Positions 7,658-11,046 of a DNA stretch of 11,046 nucleotides are shown here, piece by piece (the stretch's first letter is position 1; each line of letters opens with the position of its first letter). The position numbers were made by a program, and so were the translations under genes. The stretch is from an uncultured Saprospiraceae bacterium. Lineage in GTDB: Bacteria; Bacteroidota; Bacteroidia; Chitinophagales; Saprospiraceae. The notes below the pieces were generated by a model. The model was not told the origin of the DNA and searched no databases. It saw nothing but the letters and a program-made list of their open reading frames with translations. Where the stretch lies: the NCBI GenBank assembly GCA_938044055.1, contig CALIQO010000366.1:1-11046 (forward strand), read 5' to 3'.

Positions 7658-8118
7658 AAGAACAATGTGTTCATAAACCATTGCATTGACACTTCTTATT
7701 TCAACTATCCCTGTTAAAAGTTTGATCTCCTCTCGGGCTGGTTTTTCCATTTTCTGCATGATCTCTTTCTTCGAGTTTCCAATGTGTATTCCATTAGAAA
7801 GTTCATAATTAGAATTATGGTTTATTGAAACACCTCTCAACATTCCTAGTATGGCTCTTAAGATTAATCCATCATAATGGATCATATCTTCATATGTATT
7901 AACTCCGATTATATACTTGGCGTTTTCCTTGCCAACCAGGTTCTGTAATCTGGCTTTTGGCAGGATGTAAAAACCCAGGTTCCTGAAAGGATAATAAAAA
8001 TACAGTGCACAGAATTTTTCACCAGCATAATGTTCTTTATTTTAATATCCTCCATTCCTATAACAGTGTTTAATCCTATAAGATTCATTATAAAGGGTAT
8101 GCACGATTTAATGTACAT
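7649..8118 (-). pseudogene. Hypothetical gene broken by a frameshift
   Basis: Two overlapping minus-strand frames join into one plausible protein. Frame A opens at ATG 8118 (MYIKSC..., with inner ATGs at 8088 and 8055, the latter giving MEDIKIK). Frame B is open from 8041 to the TGA at 7649 and reads KEHYAGEKFCALYFYYPFRN, LGFYILPKARLQNLVGKE, then YIIGVNTYEDMIHYDGLILR and GIHIGNSKKEIMQKMEKP. Frame B has no ATG, GTG or TTG before the ATG at 7885, yet its sequence there looks protein-like, while frame A loses that character after MEDIKIK. A one-base loss in the A-rich stretch around 8033-8046 would explain this; the repaired product would be about 155 residues. No family was recognised, though the 'I-x-I-G-x-S-K-x-E-x-x-x-K-x-x-x-P' stretch is a pattern seen in small periplasmic proteins. 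It could instead be a short intact gene starting at 7885, or a sequencing error. Confidence 0.5.
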
Positions 8119-8121
8119 TTG
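8114..8121 (+). promoter_or_regulatory. Bacteroidota -7 promoter element for the crotonase-lipoprotein pair
   Basis: TACATTTG is an exact match to TAnnTTTG and lies 38 bp before the ATG at 8160, giving a leader of about 32 nt. No TTG -33 element is visible. The element overlaps the outermost start codon of the divergent broken gene (8116-8118), which makes that outermost start less likely to have been the true one. Confidence 0.45.
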
Positions 8122-8159
8122 TTTTATTAAACTGGTCTAAATCAGAACCAATAAAATAC

Positions 8160-8972
8160 ATGGAAAAAACATTTACACCTAGAGTCACGATTGACATCGA
8201 CAACCACATCGCAGAAGTGGTTCTCAATCGTCCAGAGAAGATGAATGCCATCGACATCCATATGTTTGATGCGTTGATAGCTGCTGGAAAGCAAGTTACA
8301 GAGGATCCTTCTGTGAGAGTTGTAGTCTTAAGGGGAGAAGGAAAGGCATTCTGTGCAGGACTAGATTTATCTAATTTCTCTATGGATGAGCAATCTATTA
8401 TGAATTCGATTCCGCTTCCAGATAGGACCCATGGTATTGCTAATCGATGGCAACAAGCAGTATGGACCTGGCATGAGTGTACCGTACCTGTAATTGCAGC
8501 TGTACATGGTGTGTCTTATGGCGGTGGGCTTCAGATAATGTCCGGCGCAGACATCAAGCTCGTTCATCCCGAAACTAGATTAAGCATCATGGAGGTAAAA
8601 TGGGGCATCATTCCTGATATGGGAGGAACCCAACTCTGGAGACATCAAGTCAGACAAGATATCCTGAAGGAACTGACTTTTACACATCGTGTCTTTTCTG
8701 CAGAAGAAAGTGTAAATTATGGTTTTGCTACAAGAATGGAAGATGATCCACTGCAAGCAGCTAGAGCATTAGCAGTTGATATTGCTTCTAAAAGTCCCAG
8801 TGCAATCGTGAAAGCTAAGAAACTTCTTAATGCATGCTATTATCTCAATGAAAAAGACGGACTTATGATGGAATCTGTCGAGCAAGAAGCAATCATCAGA
8901 AAGCACAATCAGATAGAAGCCGTATTCTCGGCCATGCAGAAGCGACCTGGAAACTTTAAAGATTATCGATAA
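8160..8972 (+). CDS. Crotonase/enoyl-CoA hydratase family protein
   Basis: A 270-residue cytoplasmic enzyme of the crotonase fold, which binds acyl-CoA thioesters. Family motifs are LNRPEKMNAID (22-32), the oxyanion-hole segment GEGKAFCAGLDL (59-70), HGVSYGGGLQI (116-126), MEVKWGIIPDMGGTQL (144-159) and a C-terminal KSPSAIVKAKKLLN (211-224). Compared with rat enoyl-CoA hydratase, the position of Glu144 is Gln125 here, while the position of Glu164 is kept as Glu145. A single remaining glutamate fits an uncharacterised crotonase subgroup with 'GGGLQI...MEIKWG.VPDM', so classical hydratase activity should not be assumed; the substrate is unknown. The stop shares one base with the start of the next gene (TAATG), implying translational coupling. 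Family call firm, reaction open. Confidence 0.9.
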   Translation: MEKTFTPRVTIDIDNHIAEVVLNRPEKMNAIDIHMFDALIAAGKQVTEDPSVRVVVLRGEGKAFCAGLDLSNFSMDEQSIMNSIPLPDRTHGIANRWQQAVWTWHECTVPVIAAVHGVSYGGGLQIMSGADIKLVHPETRLSIMEVKWGIIPDMGGTQLWRHQVRQDILKELTFTHRVFSAEESVNYGFATRMEDDPLQAARALAVDIASKSPSAIVKAKKLLNACYYLNEKDGLMMESVEQEAIIRKHNQIEAVFSAMQKRPGNFKDYR

Positions 8973-10099
8973 TGAAAACCTATACATGGATTGCTGTTAT
9001 GGGTATTCTTTTTTTCTCTTGCAGTCAACCAGAGATAAAATCCGCTCGTTCGACAAGAGAGTCCGAGAGCAACATAGGGAATACTTCGCAGATCAATGTA
9101 AGGCATTATTGTGCACCTAAAAGCATTCAATCCGTAATCATAGATGGAGAAAACACACAATCAGAATGGGATAATGCTCAGTGGTCAGATCTCTTCGTTG
9201 ATATAGAAGGAGATCTGAAAGAGAAACCATATTTAGATACCAAAATCAAAATGATGTGGGATGATCAATTTCTCTATGTATATGCTGAGATAGAAGAACC
9301 CCATGTCTGGGCAACTTTAACTGAGAGAGATGCTGTAGTATACCACGATGATGATTTCGAAGTATTTATAGACCCTGATGGAGACTCACATAAGTATTTT
9401 GAGATTGAAGTAAATGCCCACAACACCTTATGGGACTTGATGCTGATGGAACCTTACCGCAATGGGAGCAACGATAAAGTATTGTGGAAGTGGGACATTC
9501 CTAAATTGAAATCCGCTGTAAAAATAAGAGGCACTCTCAACGATCCTTCCGATAAGGATGACGGATGGAATGTGGAAATAGCCATACCCATGGAAACCCT
9601 TACTGAATTCTCTTCTAGCTTGAAACCCGCACCTGGGGTTCAATGGAGAATAAACTTTTCTCGAGTAGATTGGCAGATGGATATTATGAATGGAGTATAT
9701 CAAAAAAAGAAAAATAACGCCGGTAAAAACCTAAATGAATCTAACTGGGTATGGTCACCCCAAGGAAAAATCAATATGCATATGCCGGAAATGTGGGGCA
9801 TACTGCAATTTGTCGAGAGTGCTGAGGATTCTTTCATTCCCGATCTAGACTTACCTTTAAAACTGGAACTTAGAAAAATATACAACCTTCTCATAGAAGA
9901 ATACAGAGACAAGAATCATTTTCCGCATAATCTAGATAATATATCTATCACTTCAAAAGACTCTTGCTCCCACTATTATAATCTTGAGTCTACTTCTCAC
10001 ACTTTCTGGTTAAGTAAAAAATCATGCGAGACTGAGCTAACATGGACAATTGACGAAAGAGGAAAAGTATTCCGACCTAGTCAGATTAAACTATTCTAG
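8972..10099 (+). CDS. Carbohydrate-binding family 9-like lipoprotein
   Basis: A 375-residue probable lipoprotein. The N-terminus MKTYTWIAVMGILFFSC gives a short hydrophobic signal ending at Cys17; the lipobox FFSC is imperfect but acceptable for this phylum. Residues about 45-282 match the CBM9-like family: IDGENTQSEWDNAQWSDLF (57-75), DTKIKMMWDDQFLYVYAEI (89-107), DDDFEVFIDPDGD (126-138), YFEIEVNAHNTLWDL (142-156), GWNVEIAIPM (198-207), and the signature NWVWSPQGKINMHMPEMWG (258-276). A C-terminal part (about 295-375) has LRKIYNLLIEEYRDKNHFP, followed by a two-cysteine segment (Cys332, Cys352) and WTIDERGKVF, reminiscent of pilin-like or similar extensions. By homology it may bind sugars or glycans at the outer membrane; this is not proven. 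It starts inside the crotonase stop (TAATG). Confidence 0.87.
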   Translation: MKTYTWIAVMGILFFSCSQPEIKSARSTRESESNIGNTSQINVRHYCAPKSIQSVIIDGENTQSEWDNAQWSDLFVDIEGDLKEKPYLDTKIKMMWDDQFLYVYAEIEEPHVWATLTERDAVVYHDDDFEVFIDPDGDSHKYFEIEVNAHNTLWDLMLMEPYRNGSNDKVLWKWDIPKLKSAVKIRGTLNDPSDKDDGWNVEIAIPMETLTEFSSSLKPAPGVQWRINFSRVDWQMDIMNGVYQKKKNNAGKNLNESNWVWSPQGKINMHMPEMWGILQFVESAEDSFIPDLDLPLKLELRKIYNLLIEEYRDKNHFPHNLDNISITSKDSCSHYYNLESTSHTFWLSKKSCETELTWTIDERGKVFRPSQIKLF

Positions 10100-10164
10100 C
10101 TTGTTATTAATTGTTTAACTGTACAGAGCGCGAGACATCAATCTTTGTGCCGATTGACAATAGA

Positions 10165-10530
10165 CTATATTTTGCGCAAGATTTTTTCCATTTTACGACC
10201 TCTTGCTAGTTCATCAACTAACTTATCCATGTATCTGGCCTGACGTGTTACGTCGTTGTCAATTTCTTCAATCCTGTATCCACAGACCACACCTTTGATT
10301 AGGTGAGCATTGGGATGTAGATTTGCCATTTTGAAAAACTGTTCGATGGTAACTTTGTCATCAATAACCTTTTGTAGTTTCTTGCTATCAAAGCCTGTGA
10401 GCCATTCGATCACTTGATGCAGTTCTTCCTCGGTTCTTCCATTTTTAACAATCCGATTTATATAGTGAGGATATACGGAACCGAAAATCATATTAGCTAC
10501 TCGTTCGTTATGCTTATCTGTTACTTTCAT
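10165..10530 (-). CDS. DUF2200 family protein
   Basis: A 121-residue predicted cytoplasmic protein without a signal peptide. It matches the DUF2200 family in length and pattern: N-terminal HNERVANMIFGSVYPHYINR, then KNGRTEEELHQVIEWLTGFD (29-48), FFKMANLHPNAHLIKGVVCG (65-84), YRIEEIDNDVTRQARYMDKL and a C-terminal DELARGRKMEKILRK. It looks mainly helical. The molecular function of this family is not established, and I do not assign one. It is convergent with the CBM9-like gene (65-bp gap) and lies downstream of the VOC gene on the same strand, with 176 bp between them. A near-match to the -7 element (AATTTTTG, minus strand, 10548-10555) lies just upstream, so it may have its own promoter. Confidence 0.88.
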   Translation of the reverse strand: MKVTDKHNERVANMIFGSVYPHYINRIVKNGRTEEELHQVIEWLTGFDSKKLQKVIDDKVTIEQFFKMANLHPNAHLIKGVVCGYRIEEIDNDVTRQARYMDKLVDELARGRKMEKILRKI

Positions 10531-10706
10531 ATGGACATTTAATTTTACAAAAATTCAGTTGCTATGAAATAGTGTGCATTTACCCACATCCTTCTAAAAT
10601 AATGAATTTTATCAGATCTAGTCTAGCAACTCTGCTTTCAATATTTCATGTATAAGGTACTCATTAATATTTTTTAAGGGACTGAATTAAAACATATGCT
10701 ATGAAT
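10531..10706. other. AT-rich intergenic spacer between DUF2200 and VOC genes
   Basis: There is no gene or RNA that I can support in this 176-bp spacer. It contains a 7-bp inverted pair, GTTGCTA (10559-10565) and TAGCAAC (10624-10630), too far apart and too short to call a structure. A 17-codon plus-strand reading frame beginning near 10602 has no supporting features. Confidence 0.5.
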
Positions 10707-11046
10707 TCACTCTATTTTAAGCCACTCTTCATATGTTACGACTCTCTTTTCGTCATCAGATTTCTTTTCACCTTCAAGTACACCTATAAACTCAAGTTCA
10801 TGTCCATCTGGATCAGCAAAGTATATTGAGATGGCTGGCATCCACACGAAAACCATAGGCCCTTCTGTTCCATCGTTCAGAAAATTCCAGCTTGCTAGGT
10901 TTCGCGATTTTAAGAAATTAAGGGATTCATTTTGAATCCAATCGGATTCACATTCAAAGGCAAAGTGCCTTATATCAATTTGTTCTTTGGGCTTCTCCCA
11001 CAAGCCCAACATAGCTTGTTTCTCTACCCCAATCCAGAAAAAGGCA
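10707..11046 (-). CDS. VOC (glyoxalase/bleomycin-resistance) family protein, 5' part outside window
   Basis: The minus-strand frame is open to the window edge, giving 112 visible residues including AFFWIGVEKQ upstream of the internal Met (ATG at 11012), so that Met is not the true start. The fragment shows the C-terminal half of a vicinal-oxygen-chelate fold: LGLWEKPKEQIDIRHFAFEC with a potential metal-ligand His in IRHFAF, a long helix, then VFVWMPAISIYFADPDGHEL with the second potential ligand Glu in DPDGHELEFIG. A charged tail (GEKKSDDEKR ... TYEEWLKIE) ends the protein. VOC members include glyoxalase I, dioxygenases and antibiotic-resistance proteins; the exact reaction cannot be told from this part. 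It is upstream of DUF2200 on the same strand. Confidence 0.85.
   Translation of the reverse strand, partial: AFFWIGVEKQAMLGLWEKPKEQIDIRHFAFECESDWIQNESLNFLKSRNLASWNFLNDGTEGPMVFVWMPAISIYFADPDGHELEFIGVLEGEKKSDDEKRVVTYEEWLKIE

Noticed and set aside
8033..8046. Programmed -1 frameshift joining the two halves of the broken gene
   Set aside because: The A-rich stretch does not form an X-XXY-YYZ slippery heptamer, and no downstream stimulatory structure is apparent.
10138..10157. 6-bp inverted repeat TCAATC/GATTGA between the CBM9-like and DUF2200 genes
   Set aside because: Short stem and no T-tract on either side; too weak to call a terminator.
10602..10655. 17-codon plus-strand reading frame in the DUF2200-VOC spacer
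   Set aside because: No upstream signal, no recognisable content and a length expected by chance.

Overview
The window looks like a chromosomal segment from a Bacteroidota bacterium of moderate-to-low GC, most likely a marine or Saprospiria-like lineage, although the genus cannot be named from this sequence. The main evidence is a 900-residue surface protein ending in a CHU_C type B sorting domain of the type IX secretion system, which is restricted to this phylum. Supporting evidence is two exact matches to the Bacteroidota -7 promoter element TAnnTTTG, the lack of Shine-Dalgarno sequences, a PD40 repeat protein and a CBM9-like lipoprotein. No rRNA, tRNA, CRISPR array, insertion sequence or phage gene was seen. 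Most of the window is ordinary chromosome.

Layout, left to right. Positions 1-509 (minus) hold the N-terminal part of a secreted PD40 beta-propeller protein that runs off the window. A 291-bp divergent intergenic region separates it from a small secreted cupredoxin-like protein (801-1202, plus) that lacks the usual copper histidines, followed by a convincing hairpin terminator. Next comes a plus-strand run: the ribosome-assembly GTPase Der (1404-2711), dTDP-4-dehydrorhamnose 3,5-epimerase RmlC (2721-3269) and dTDP-4-dehydrorhamnose reductase RmlD (3266-4141). RmlC and RmlD overlap by four bases and are the last two steps of dTDP-L-rhamnose synthesis. RmlA and RmlB are not in the window. After a 136-bp gap, the T9SS surface protein (4278-6980) is followed only five bases later by riboflavin synthase RibE (6986-7588).

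The stretch 7589-8159 has no intact plus-strand gene. Its minus strand carries what I read as a single gene broken by a frameshift (7649-8118); I reconstructed it by joining two frames. Divergent from it, a crotonase-family enzyme (8160-8972) and a CBM9-like lipoprotein (8972-10099) share one base (TAATG) and probably form a translationally coupled pair behind a TACATTTG promoter element. On the minus strand at the right end are a DUF2200 protein (10165-10530) and the C-terminal part of a VOC/glyoxalase-like protein (10707 to the window end).

Functionally the window mixes housekeeping genes (der, ribE), cell-envelope sugar synthesis (rmlC, rmlD) and secreted or surface proteins. I found no strong case for a previously undescribed multi-gene system. 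The most useful leads are the broken gene at 7649-8118, the degenerate cupredoxin, the crotonase lacking one catalytic glutamate and coupled to a carbohydrate-binding-like lipoprotein, and the tight link between the surface protein and ribE.
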